Shown here piece by piece: positions 33,822 to 42,281 of a DNA stretch of 64,000 nucleotides. The notes under the pieces were generated by a model. That model worked only from the letters and a program-made list of their open reading frames with translations. It had not been told where the DNA came from and did not search any database. Position 1 is the first letter of the stretch, and each line of letters opens with the position of its first letter. Source of the DNA: Streptantibioticus parmotrematis (GTDB lineage: Bacteria > Actinomycetota > Actinomycetes > Streptomycetales > Streptomycetaceae); the NCBI RefSeq assembly GCF_019890615.1, contig NZ_JAINVZ010000003.1, forward strand, positions 310,001 to 374,000, given 5' to 3'. Both the position numbers and the translations under genes were made by a program.

Positions 33822-33835
33822 GTGACACGTGTCAC
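33822..33835. promoter_or_regulatory. Perfect 14 bp palindrome between GT and SARP genes
   Basis: GTGACACGTGTCAC, fully self-complementary, reads as GTGA-N6-TCAC (Crp/Fnr geometry). BldD also uses GTGAC-like half-sites. It is 75 bases before the SARP start and could serve both divergent genes. The 33658-33909 gap holds no other feature. Confidence 0.5.
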
Positions 33836-33909
33836 ACTGAGCGGGGGCTGGTGAGTTCGTACGAGCGTTGCGGCACCTGGGAAGCTGCCGGCGCAGGGGG
33901 GAACCGCTG

Positions 33910-36900
33910 GTGGAATTAAGGGTGCTGGGCCCACTTGAGCTGTGGGTGAAAGGCCACAACGTTCGACTGGGTTCGGCCAAAGAGCGGTGTGTGCTGGCCG
34001 TTCTCGCGCTGGCCGCGGGTACGGCCGTTCCGGCCGACACCCTCATCGACCGTGTCTGGGACGCCGAGCCTCCGCCCACTGCGACCGACACCCTGCACAG
34101 CTACATCTCCAGGTTGCGGTCACGCCTGCGGGCCGCCACGGGCAGAGAAGCCCAGATCGTGTTCTCGTCGGGCACGTACACCCTGCGCGTGGATCCTGAA
34201 GCAGTCGACCTGCTGCGGTTTCGCCGTCTGCGCCACCAGGGGCAAGCCGTGGCCGAGAGCGGCGAACCCGAGCGCGCGGTGACGCTGCTGCGCGAGGCGG
34301 AGGCACTGTGGAGGCAGGAGCCTCTCGCAGGGCTGGGCGGGGAGTGGGTCTCGAGCGTCCGCAGGCGCCTGCGCGAGGAACGGCGGACGGTCCGGGACGC
34401 CCGGGTGCGACTGGAGCTGGACCTCGGGCGCCACGCGCAACTCATCGCGGAACTCAGCGAATCCGTGATGGAGCGTCCCATAGTGGAACCGGTCGTGGCC
34501 GATCTGATGATCGCCTACTACCGCAGCGGGCGGACGGCGGAGGCACTGGACGCCTACCGGACCGCTCGCACCCGATTACGTGATGAACTGGGACTGAGCC
34601 CGAGCCCGGCCCTCGACGGCCTGCACCAGCGCCTTCTGCGCCGGGACCCGGCCCTGCTGCTGCCCGAACCAGCTCCTGCCGACTGCGAGTCGGCCCCCGA
34701 CAACCTGCTGCGCGATCTGCACGACTTCACGGGCCGCACGGCGGAACTGCGCCAACTGGCCGATGTGCCTGATCGCACTGCGGACACCGCGCTGCCGGTC
34801 ATGGTCGTGCACGGCATGCCCGGCATAGGCAAGACGAGTCTGGCGATTCACGCCGCCCACCGGCTGCGTGATCACTATCCCGGCGGACGTCTGTACCTCA
34901 ACTTGCGTGCGCACAGCCACGAACCAGCGCTCGATCCGGCCGACGCGTTGACCATGCTGCTGGCCACCATCGGTGTTTCAGGATCTGGGCTGCCCGGCTC
35001 CCTCGACGAGCGTGCGGCGCTGTGGCGCGACCGCACCGCACACCGCAAGCTGCTGCTGGTGCTCGATGACGCGCGGGACGCGGCCCAGGTGCGTCCACTG
35101 CTGCCGGGCGCGGCCACCTGCCGGGTGTTCGTCACCAGTAGACGTCGTCTGACCGACCTGGAAGGCGCGAGGTCCGTCCCGCTGGAAGCGCTGGCCGTCA
35201 CGGAGGCGGCTGCCCAGTTCACCCGGGTCGCCGGCACAGCACGCACGTCCGACAGATCCGAGGTCGCCCGTGTCGTCGAACTGTGCGGGAGACATCCGCT
35301 GGCCATCTCGCTCACCGCAAGCCGGCTGCGCCACCACGACACGTGGGGGGTGAGCGATCTCGCGGACCGCCTCGCGCAAGCACCGGCCCCCCTGGACGAG
35401 ATCGACGCGCCGGCCGGAATCACCTCTGCCTTCGAGTTGTCCTACGCCGAACTCACCTCGGAGCAAAGGGACTTGTTCCGGACTCTCGCGCTCCACCCCG
35501 GGCCCGACCTGACGTGGACCGCGGCCACCGCGCTGGCCGGACGTGCCTCCGCAACCGTACGGGACGGGCTGGAGGCGCTCTTGGAGCGACACCTCATCGA
35601 GGAGACAACGCGGGAGCGCTACCGCTTCCACGACCTGGTACGCGACTTCGCGAGGCGCGTGGGGACGCGCGAGGACTGCTCGGCCGTCCGGGACCAGGCG
35701 ATCGGCCGGATCCTCGACTACTACCTCGTCGTGGCGGACAACGCGGATCGCCTGGCGTACCCACGGCGGCGCAGACTCGCGATCTCCGCACGCACTTCGG
35801 TGCGCTTCCGCCCCGTTCTTCACGACTCCGACGACGGGCAGGCATGGCTCGACGTGGAGCGTGCCAATCTCCTGGCCGCCGCCAATGCCGCCGCCACGCA
35901 TGCGACACCGCACGCCCGGCTCTTCCCCCACGTACTGGCGCAGTCGTTCCTCGCCTGGGGGACCTGGACGACGGCGGACGACCTCTACCTCTCCGCCCTG
36001 ACCTCCGCCCGCGCGGCCGACGACCCGGCCACCGCGGCGCAGTTGCTGGTGGAGCAGTCGGGCGTGCTGTGGAACCGCGGCGCCCACGACGACGCGTTAC
36101 GACGGGCCGAGGAGGCCTTCGACCTCACCGAACGGCTCGGTGACCGCTGGGGGCAGGCGGAGGCACTCGGCCACATGGGGCGCGCGCACCTGGTCTGCGG
36201 ACGTCGCGATCAGGCATTGCGCTGCTTCCGCGACGCTCTCTCGTCGCACGAGGCGGTGGGCAACCGCGACGGCACGGCCGAGACGCTCAATCTCGAAGGG
36301 ATCGCACTGGCGCAAGCGGGTCGCTTCGACGAGTCGTCCGAACGCTTCCGGGCCGCGCTGGCCATCCGGGAGGAGACGGGAGACCGCCTGGGGCAGGCCA
36401 AGGCGCTCAACAACATCGGCGAAGTCCACACCATGCTCAACCAGCATCAAGAGGCCTTGAGGTACTACGAGCGGTCCCTGGTGCTCCTGCGGAGCGCCGG
36501 TGGACGGCGCGAACTGGCCAATCTCTTCTCGAACTTCGGGAACGTCTACCGCGCCACCGGGGAGACCGAGCGCGCCCTCGACTACTACCGCAGGGCCCTC
36601 GGCAGCTATCGCGCCACCAGCGACCCGCGCTGCGAGGCGGACGCTCTCACCAACATCGGGACCACGTATCTGGCATCCCGGCGCCACCACGAGGCGCTGA
36701 TCCACTTCACGATGGCCGAGCGCATCACGAACCGTATCGGGGACCAGTACGCCCGCCAGCAGGCCCTGATCGGGATGGGCGGAGCGCAGTACGGATCGCA
36801 GCGGTTCGGCACGGCGCTGGAGACGTATCGGGAGGCGTTGCGCGTCGCGGAGGAGATCGACGCCCCTGTGGGTGTCGGCAAGGCGCTCGAGGGCATGGCG

Positions 36901-37044
36901 TCGGCGCTGAACGCCACTCAGGGCGTGGTCGCTGCACGGCCTTTGTGGGAGCGGGCCAAGCGTCTGTACGAGGAACTGGGAATGCAGGACGAGGCGAACG
37001 CGATCTCGCGCTGCCTCCACACGTTGAAGGCCACGGGCAGCTGA
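33910..37044 (+). CDS. AfsR-like SARP-STAND-TPR transcriptional activator, three TTA codons
   Basis: A 1044-residue protein close in design and size to AfsR. An OmpR-type winged HTH (1-95; VELRVLGPLELWV, LGSAKERCVLAVLALAAG, LHSYISRLRSRL) and the BTAD domain (about 100-245, ending LRDELGLSPSPALDGLHQRLLRRDP) form the SARP part. The NB-ARC part has Walker A HGMPGIGKTS (about 300-308), Walker B LLLVLDD and VTSRRR. FHDLVRDFA is at the MHD position. TPRs fill about 640-1044. The GTG at 33910 has GGGGGG eight bases before it. Codons 3, 223 and 730 are TTA (33916, 34576, 36097), so translation should need the bldA tRNA. It probably activates specialised-metabolism genes; no afsS-like gene follows. 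Confidence 0.92.
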   Translation: MELRVLGPLELWVKGHNVRLGSAKERCVLAVLALAAGTAVPADTLIDRVWDAEPPPTATDTLHSYISRLRSRLRAATGREAQIVFSSGTYTLRVDPEAVDLLRFRRLRHQGQAVAESGEPERAVTLLREAEALWRQEPLAGLGGEWVSSVRRRLREERRTVRDARVRLELDLGRHAQLIAELSESVMERPIVEPVVADLMIAYYRSGRTAEALDAYRTARTRLRDELGLSPSPALDGLHQRLLRRDPALLLPEPAPADCESAPDNLLRDLHDFTGRTAELRQLADVPDRTADTALPVMVVHGMPGIGKTSLAIHAAHRLRDHYPGGRLYLNLRAHSHEPALDPADALTMLLATIGVSGSGLPGSLDERAALWRDRTAHRKLLLVLDDARDAAQVRPLLPGAATCRVFVTSRRRLTDLEGARSVPLEALAVTEAAAQFTRVAGTARTSDRSEVARVVELCGRHPLAISLTASRLRHHDTWGVSDLADRLAQAPAPLDEIDAPAGITSAFELSYAELTSEQRDLFRTLALHPGPDLTWTAATALAGRASATVRDGLEALLERHLIEETTRERYRFHDLVRDFARRVGTREDCSAVRDQAIGRILDYYLVVADNADRLAYPRRRRLAISARTSVRFRPVLHDSDDGQAWLDVERANLLAAANAAATHATPHARLFPHVLAQSFLAWGTWTTADDLYLSALTSARAADDPATAAQLLVEQSGVLWNRGAHDDALRRAEEAFDLTERLGDRWGQAEALGHMGRAHLVCGRRDQALRCFRDALSSHEAVGNRDGTAETLNLEGIALAQAGRFDESSERFRAALAIREETGDRLGQAKALNNIGEVHTMLNQHQEALRYYERSLVLLRSAGGRRELANLFSNFGNVYRATGETERALDYYRRALGSYRATSDPRCEADALTNIGTTYLASRRHHEALIHFTMAERITNRIGDQYARQQALIGMGGAQYGSQRFGTALETYREALRVAEEIDAPVGVGKALEGMASALNATQGVVAARPLWERAKRLYEELGMQDEANAISRCLHTLKATGS

Positions 37045-37946
37045 AGTCAACCGCCCATGGCCCACCCCTGACGGGGCAATCACCACATGAAAATCCAACC
37101 CTCGCAGCCAGCCGACTCGTGATCAAGCTGTCTCGTCTGTGCGTACAACGGTGTATTTGCCTTTCGAAGTCGAAGACATCAGGACCCTGTAGTGGCCACC
37201 GCAGGTGAACTCTCGAACGTTCAGGCTGCGAGGCTACTCATGATCGAGCCGGTTCGCACGCGAAACATTGCAATTGCAGAAACGTCCTGAGCACGCGTTT
37301 TGCACAGACTTTCGATAGTGAACGCTCCGTGTCAACAAGATCGCCATGCGTGCATGCGACTGCCCCTCCTGGACCGCTCAACTCTCGGCAGCGGGGGCAG
37401 CCTTCTCCAGATGGAAGGCCTCGTCACCCAAGCTGATGCAGGCGTGGACCTCGGGGCGTTCAGCCGCCAGGACCGGGGAAGCGAGCGGAGGCCACATCGG
37501 TGTCGTCGGCACCGAGTCCGGGGCAACATCGTCGCGGACGCGGCGGGGTCCCCAGGGCGGCAGGTACGGGGCGCCGCGCGGAGGTGCGGCTAGGACAAAG
37601 GGGCGAAGTGGCCGGTGACTGAGCCGCGTTGACGAAGCGTCAGGCCTGAGCCCCGGGACTTGAGTCGCAGTTCAGGGCGTGGCCCGAAATGCCGCGCCCT
37701 GAGCTGCGACTACCCCCGTGTGGCGCCGGGCGCTCCGCCCTGGGGCGGTGGGCCGGTTCGGCGCTGTGCTCGATCCTGCGCCAGGGCGCGAGGCATTGTC
37801 AACTATACTTTCACCACCCCCCGGATCGCCGCGCCCTCGCGGGCTGCCCGTACGACCGCCGCTCTTGCAGGGCCCGGATCCGCGCTGCCACAGTAGGAGC
37901 GGTGACCGAGAGGAGTGCCTCCTTACGGAAGTGAGCGACCGCGCAG
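37045..37946. other. 902-base intergenic region, partly AT-rich, with a possible gene remnant
   Basis: 37045-37340 is clearly less GC-rich than the surroundings and shows no coding pattern. On the minus strand a 44-codon frame (37378-37512, GTG start; ends PEVHACISLGDEAFHLEK then PAAES) has Streptomyces-like codon use, and the frame stays open to about 37670. It may be the tail of a decayed gene; I do not recognise it. TATACT at 37804-37809 could be a -10 box for the regulator at 37947, but has no convincing -35. Confidence 0.45.
37664..37710. terminator. Very strong 20 bp hairpin
   Basis: Arms 37664-37683 and 37691-37710 pair over 20 bases with two G-T wobbles (GTCGCAGTTCAGGGCG against CGCCCTGAGCTGCGAC), with a 7-nt loop CCGAAAT. 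There is no T tract. It may be a terminator, or one end of a lost element. Confidence 0.55.
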
Positions 37947-38765
37947 ATGAGCAACGGCAGCAGCGCCGACCGGCCCGCACTACGGGTGGCCCGCCGACTG
38001 CGCTCGCTCTTCCGGGCCGTCCACCCGGCGGGCCGCGGCCCGTGGACGCAACGAGAGGTCGCCGAGTCCACCGGCGTCCCGGTGGAGACCATCCGGCGGT
38101 TGTGCGACGCGGAGGCGAGCGGCGCGCCCGACCCGACTGACGATCAACTCCAGGCCGTGGCACGGCACTTCAGGGTCCCGGTGACCTTCCTGACGTTGCC
38201 CGACGACGCACCGGAGGTCCGCGCCTGGACGTGCGTGTCCCGGCGGATGAACCTGCTGTTCGCCGACATCTACCCGGCCGGGCGCGGCCCGTGGACGCAC
38301 CAGGAGGTCGCCGAGTCCAGCGGTGTCCCGGTGGAGACGATCCGGCGGCTGTGCGTGGGCGCCCCGCTGAACGGCGACACCTTCGCGGTCCGGCTGGACC
38401 AGCTGTGCCAGCGCATCTCCCCGGCCACCGGCAAGCCGTACTCCAACCGCGAAGTGGGCGCCGCGGTCGGCAAGTCCGGCCAGTACATCGGCAACCTGCG
38501 CGCCGGGACCAACGAACCGGGCCTGCCGGTGGCCGCGGAACTCGCCCGCCTCTTCGGCGTCTCGCTGTCGTACTTCGTCCACGGCCCGAAGGAACTGGTC
38601 GCCCGGCACTTCCGGGTCTCCGAGGTCTACCTGACCGCGGACGACGACTCGCCGGCCGTCCGTGAGATCGAGCAGAGCCTGCGCACGCTGATCGCCCTGC
38701 GGGACGAACGGGTCCAGCGGGTCGTCGGCCGCGTCCTCAACCACACCTGGCCCGAGCGGCCCTAG
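37947..38765 (+). CDS. XRE-type regulator with duplicated HTH, cassette 2
   Basis: A 272-residue protein. Residues 14-53 and 97-136 are near-identical HTH-like blocks (core PAGRGPWTQREVAES and PAGRGPWTHQEVAES, both continuing GVPVETIRRLC), encoded by 37986-38105 and 38235-38354. A canonical XRE domain follows at 149-212 (LCQRISPATGKPYSNREVGAAVGKSGQYIGNLRAG type), homologous to the regulator of cassette 1. A second pair of blocks, VARHFRVPVTFLTLPDD (71-87) and VARHFRVSEVYLTADDD (218-234), flanks it. So the protein is one module duplicated, with the XRE core kept only in the second copy. It is the first gene of cassette 2; the peptidase follows after 175 bases. Confidence 0.88.
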   Translation: MSNGSSADRPALRVARRLRSLFRAVHPAGRGPWTQREVAESTGVPVETIRRLCDAEASGAPDPTDDQLQAVARHFRVPVTFLTLPDDAPEVRAWTCVSRRMNLLFADIYPAGRGPWTHQEVAESSGVPVETIRRLCVGAPLNGDTFAVRLDQLCQRISPATGKPYSNREVGAAVGKSGQYIGNLRAGTNEPGLPVAAELARLFGVSLSYFVHGPKELVARHFRVSEVYLTADDDSPAVREIEQSLRTLIALRDERVQRVVGRVLNHTWPERP

Positions 38766-38940
38766 ACCCCGGGCCGTCCGCGAGCCGCCGCCTCCCCGGG
38801 CCGTCCCGGCGGCATTTACCCGGCGGGCCCGGACCCGGTCCGGCCGCCGTGGTCGGAGCCGTCCCCGTCCGCGACTACGATCTGTGCTCCAGCGATCAGC
38901 CGTTCGACGCCGGCCGCACGCGCCTCCAGGAGGAAGGCAG

Positions 38941-39465
38941 ATGGGCATCAGCAGCGACAGGCGCCGCGCGCGCAGGCTCATCCGCCGGCGGCTCGCCCTC
39001 CCCCAGGGCCGCCCGCTCACCCTCCAGCACCTCGTCGACGCGGTGGCCGTGGCCCGAGGCAAGCCCGTGGAGGTGGTGCACCGGGTGCTGGCGCCGCGGG
39101 TGACCGGCTTCTGCGCGGTGCGCCCGGACCGGGACGTCGTCGTGGTCGACGCCACCGCCCCGCGGTTCCTCCAGATGGTCATCACCTGCCACGAGTTGTT
39201 CCATCTGCTGCACGACGACGCGCCCGCGCAGGACGGCCCGATCGACCCGGAGACCGCCCGCGCGCTGATGCCCGGTCTCGGTCAGGACATGGTGGAGATG
39301 GTGTTGCTCGGCCGCTGCCTCGACGGCGCGCACGACCGGGACGAGGTGGAGCACCTGGCGGAGGTCGGCGGCACCGAGCTGATGCAGATGCTCGACCTGA
39401 CCCCGGGCGCCGCGGCCACCGGCTCGTACACCTCGGCCCTGGAGAACAGGAGGCCCGGTGTCTGA
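38941..39465 (+). CDS. ImmA/IrrE-family zinc metallopeptidase, cassette 2
   Basis: A 174-residue peptidase with H84-E-L-F-H88 in VITCHELFHLLHDD, matching the HExxH motif. The N-terminal half shows the usual ImmA/IrrE start (LTLQHLVDAVAVARGKPVEVVHRVLAPRVTGFCAV). The ATG at 38941 has GGAGG seven bases before it; the frame is open upstream but non-coding in character. It overlaps the 7-TM gene by eight bases, as in cassette 1. It is shorter than the cassette 1 peptidase and lacks its C-terminal basic tail. Expected substrate: the upstream double-HTH regulator, by analogy only. Confidence 0.88.
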   Translation: MGISSDRRRARRLIRRRLALPQGRPLTLQHLVDAVAVARGKPVEVVHRVLAPRVTGFCAVRPDRDVVVVDATAPRFLQMVITCHELFHLLHDDAPAQDGPIDPETARALMPGLGQDMVEMVLLGRCLDGAHDRDEVEHLAEVGGTELMQMLDLTPGAAATGSYTSALENRRPGV

Positions 39466-40657
39466 GAGTTCGGCCAACGTCGTCTACCTGGTCGTCGTGC
39501 TCATCGGCTGCTCCAGCGCGGCGGTGAAGGTGGCGGCGCTGCGGCGCGGCTTCACGGTGTCGCTGGTGGTGATGATCTCCTGCCACGTCGCGGGGATCGG
39601 GGCCTTCGTGGGGGCGACGCCGTTCGTCTACCGGGCGATCGACTCCGCCACCGGGCGGCCCGGGTTCGCGACGCTGGTGGTGTACTCCTGCATCATCCTG
39701 TTCAGCGCGCACGCCCATCTGCTCGCCGTGCTGTGGGCCGCCGAGGTCAGGGGCGGCCCCCCACCCCGGCTGCGGGTGACGGTGCACGCCGTCTGCTACG
39801 CGGCGATCCTCGCGGCGATGGCCGTCACGTTCCTGCGCGCCCACGTCACGGGCCCGGAGCATCCGCTGACGTTCAACGTCTCGTACGCCGGCGACACGGA
39901 AGTGGTCGCGTTCCTCACGGTGTTCATGGTGGGCCTGTCGTACTCGATGCTGTCGGCGGCCTGGGAGTGCCGGCAGGGCTCGCGCACCGAGAACGAGCGG
40001 TTGCGCAAGGGCCTGCGCGACATCGGCACGGCGTCCCTGTTCATCTTCGGCTACGTGGTCTTCTCCGGGCCCTCGCTGGCGCTGGCCGCCACCGGGAACC
40101 ACGCGCTCGACCAGCTGACCCAACTCGGGGCGCTGTCCGGGACGGTGGGCGCCTTCGTTCTCAACTGGGGCTTTTCCGGGCCGGTGTTGCAGACCTGGTG
40201 GCGCGACCGGCGCGACTACCGGCGGCTGCGGCCGCTGTGGGACACCGCGGTGGAGGGCGCGGGGCGGACCGTGGCGCTGGCGCCGCCCGGGCGGATGGTG
40301 GAGCGCTGGTCGCTGCTGAGCGCGGGCGCCTGGCTGCTGGTGCGGCGGCTCGCCGACATCTGCGACGCGGAGCGGGCGTTGTCGCCGTGGATGGACCCCG
40401 GGCTCGCCGGTGAGGTCGAACGCGCGGCGGACGCGGCGCGGGCCGCACCGGAGGAGGTGCGCGCGCTGACCGCCGCCGCGATGCTGCTGGACGCGGTGGA
40501 CCGCAGGGAACGCGGCGAGCCACCGGCGTACAGCGTGCTGCCCCGGCACACCGACGTGGCGCCGCACAGCGAGCGCGCCCACCTGGTGCGGGTGGCGCGC
40601 TCGCTGGACCATCCGCTGGTGCGCGACCTCGTGGGACGGCGCACCGCGACCGCGTGA
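39458..40657 (+). CDS. 7-TM MAB_1171c-type membrane protein, cassette 2
   Basis: A 399-residue paralogue of the protein at 15208, starting at a GTG with AGGAGG four bases upstream. Seven TM helices lie within about 1-245 (NVVYLVVVLIGCSSAAVKV, FATLVVYSCIILFSAHAHLL, SLFIFGYVVFSGPSLALAAT, SGTVGAFVLNWGFSGPVL). The cytoplasmic part begins YRRLRPLWDTAVEGAG and carries RRLADICDAERALSPWM, both shared with cassette 1. The two proteins are otherwise well diverged, so the duplication is old or the copies arrived separately. It converges on the FAD monooxygenase gene, 13 bases apart. Confidence 0.85.
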   Translation: MSESSANVVYLVVVLIGCSSAAVKVAALRRGFTVSLVVMISCHVAGIGAFVGATPFVYRAIDSATGRPGFATLVVYSCIILFSAHAHLLAVLWAAEVRGGPPPRLRVTVHAVCYAAILAAMAVTFLRAHVTGPEHPLTFNVSYAGDTEVVAFLTVFMVGLSYSMLSAAWECRQGSRTENERLRKGLRDIGTASLFIFGYVVFSGPSLALAATGNHALDQLTQLGALSGTVGAFVLNWGFSGPVLQTWWRDRRDYRRLRPLWDTAVEGAGRTVALAPPGRMVERWSLLSAGAWLLVRRLADICDAERALSPWMDPGLAGEVERAADAARAAPEEVRALTAAAMLLDAVDRRERGEPPAYSVLPRHTDVAPHSERAHLVRVARSLDHPLVRDLVGRRTATA

Positions 40658-40670
40658 CGGCCTGAAGCGC

Positions 40671-42104
40671 TCAGCCTCGGTCGGCGGCCAGCAGCGCGCG
40701 GGCGACGCGCAGCGCGGTACCGGGCCGGGTCAGCAGCTCCGGGCGCTCGCGCATGTTCACCACGTCGAGGAACCGGCGGTAGACCTCCGGGTCGAGGGCG
40801 CAGGCCCGGCCGAGGCGGGCGCTGTACCACTGGGCGGCCCGGAATCCGGCCGGGTAGGGGCCGTCGACGTGCGGCTGGGCCAGGTCGCCGATGGCCGACA
40901 GCTGCCAGGCCGCGTCGACCACGACACGTTGCCGGACGAAGAAGTCCCGGGCGGGCTCGTCGACCCGGCCGCCCGAGCGCAGGTACGCCGACAGGCAGGA
41001 CGCGTGCAGGGCGGCCGACGTCATGCCCTGGCCGTAGACCGGGTTGAAGGAGGCGGCGGCGTCGCCGACCACGACCAGCCCGGCCGGGAAGCGGCTCAGC
41101 CGGGTGAACTCCCGCCGCCTGCTATCCGGCACCCGGTGGCACACGACGTCGCCGAGGATCTCGCACCCGGTCGCGATCTCGCGCACCGGCCCGGCCGGGA
41201 TCGCGGCGCAGCGCTCCACGAACTCGCGCGGGTCGCGGGTCGGACGGCGTGCGGCGTACCCGGCCAGGACCATCATCCACCGGCCGCCCTCCACCTCGGC
41301 CACGGCGGCCGAATCGGGCTGCGGTGACCCGGCGGGGGCCGGGGTGGCCATCGCGGTGGTGACGGCGACGTCGGGGAGTTCGGGGCCGCGCCGCAGCAGG
41401 GCGGTGGCGTAGCCGAGGTCGATGGCGATGCGTTCGACCGGGGGCGGCTGCCAGCCCGCCTTCTCCAGCCAGGTCCCGATCCGGGTGCCGCGGCCGGTCG
41501 CGTCCACCACGAGGTCGGCGGCGAGGCAGACCCGGCGGGTGCGCGCGGACCCGGCCGCGAAACCGTCGTCGTCGGTCGCCGGTGTGTCGGTGGGCAGGTA
41601 GAAGGCGCCGCACACCCGCTGGTCGACGGTGTTGGCGGTGAAGCGCAGGCCGTCCGCCCGGCCGCGCGCCACCTCGACGTTGGGCAGGCCGAGCACCCGG
41701 CGCCGCACCCGCTCCTCCAGGAACGGGCGGGTGGAGCTGATCAGGTCGTGCCCCGGGATGAGCGGCCGCCGGACCCCGTCGGTGTACTGGTGGACCCGCT
41801 CGCCCGCGCAGAACACCGCGCCGTCGCCGAGGAGTTCGTCCGACATGCCGGGCAGCCAGCGGTCCAGCTGGGTGCGGCCCATGGCCATCAGCACGTGCAA
41901 CTGCACCCCTTGCGGCACGCCCAGGCGGGGGCCGCTCGCGACTCCCCCGCCGCCCGGCCCCTCCGTCGTACCACCCGGTCCGGCGTGGCCGACGGCCGTG
42001 AGGTCGTCCGGTTCGACGATCACGACCCGCTCGGCGTGGTCACTCAGTACCCTGGCCGCCAGCAGCCCGGCGACGCTGGCCCCCAGCACGACAGCCGTAC
42101 GCAC
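40671..42104 (-). CDS. FAD-dependent monooxygenase / squalene-epoxidase-like oxidoreductase
   Basis: A 477-residue flavoprotein. The Rossmann start RTAVVLGASVAGLLAARVL binds the FAD ADP moiety. The second FAD motif is FPAGLVVVGDAAASFNPVYGQGMTSAALHA (G-D then the proline-rich turn), as in aromatic hydroxylases, geranylgeranyl reductases and squalene epoxidase. LVVDATGRGTRIGTWLEKAGW is the usual middle motif. The GTG at 42104 has GAGGGG five bases before it. It diverges from the squalene/phytoene synthase-like gene, and the two share a 177-base promoter region, which suggests that it oxidises that enzyme's product. This is inference; the substrate is not known. Confidence 0.87.
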   Translation of the reverse strand: MRTAVVLGASVAGLLAARVLSDHAERVVIVEPDDLTAVGHAGPGGTTEGPGGGGVASGPRLGVPQGVQLHVLMAMGRTQLDRWLPGMSDELLGDGAVFCAGERVHQYTDGVRRPLIPGHDLISSTRPFLEERVRRRVLGLPNVEVARGRADGLRFTANTVDQRVCGAFYLPTDTPATDDDGFAAGSARTRRVCLAADLVVDATGRGTRIGTWLEKAGWQPPPVERIAIDLGYATALLRRGPELPDVAVTTAMATPAPAGSPQPDSAAVAEVEGGRWMMVLAGYAARRPTRDPREFVERCAAIPAGPVREIATGCEILGDVVCHRVPDSRRREFTRLSRFPAGLVVVGDAAASFNPVYGQGMTSAALHASCLSAYLRSGGRVDEPARDFFVRQRVVVDAAWQLSAIGDLAQPHVDGPYPAGFRAAQWYSARLGRACALDPEVYRRFLDVVNMRERPELLTRPGTALRVARALLAADRG

Positions 42105-42281
42105 AACTCCCCCTCGCAATCTGCGGTGTTCCCCCACCGCACCTTAAGGGGCACGCACGGGCCGTGGGTCCCGGTCACGGCGTGCGGCGCGGCGTGATCC
42201 ACTGTCCCGGAGCGGTTCGCCGGGGTCCTGTCCCGGGCGCGGGACCGCCACCGCAACGTGGGACGAGGAAGGGCAGCCGGG

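Noticed and set aside
37300-37618. Small plus-strand open frames in the SARP to cassette 2 gap
   Set aside because: No ribosome site and no family resemblance; the minus-strand frame has better codon use, and even that is only a possible remnant.
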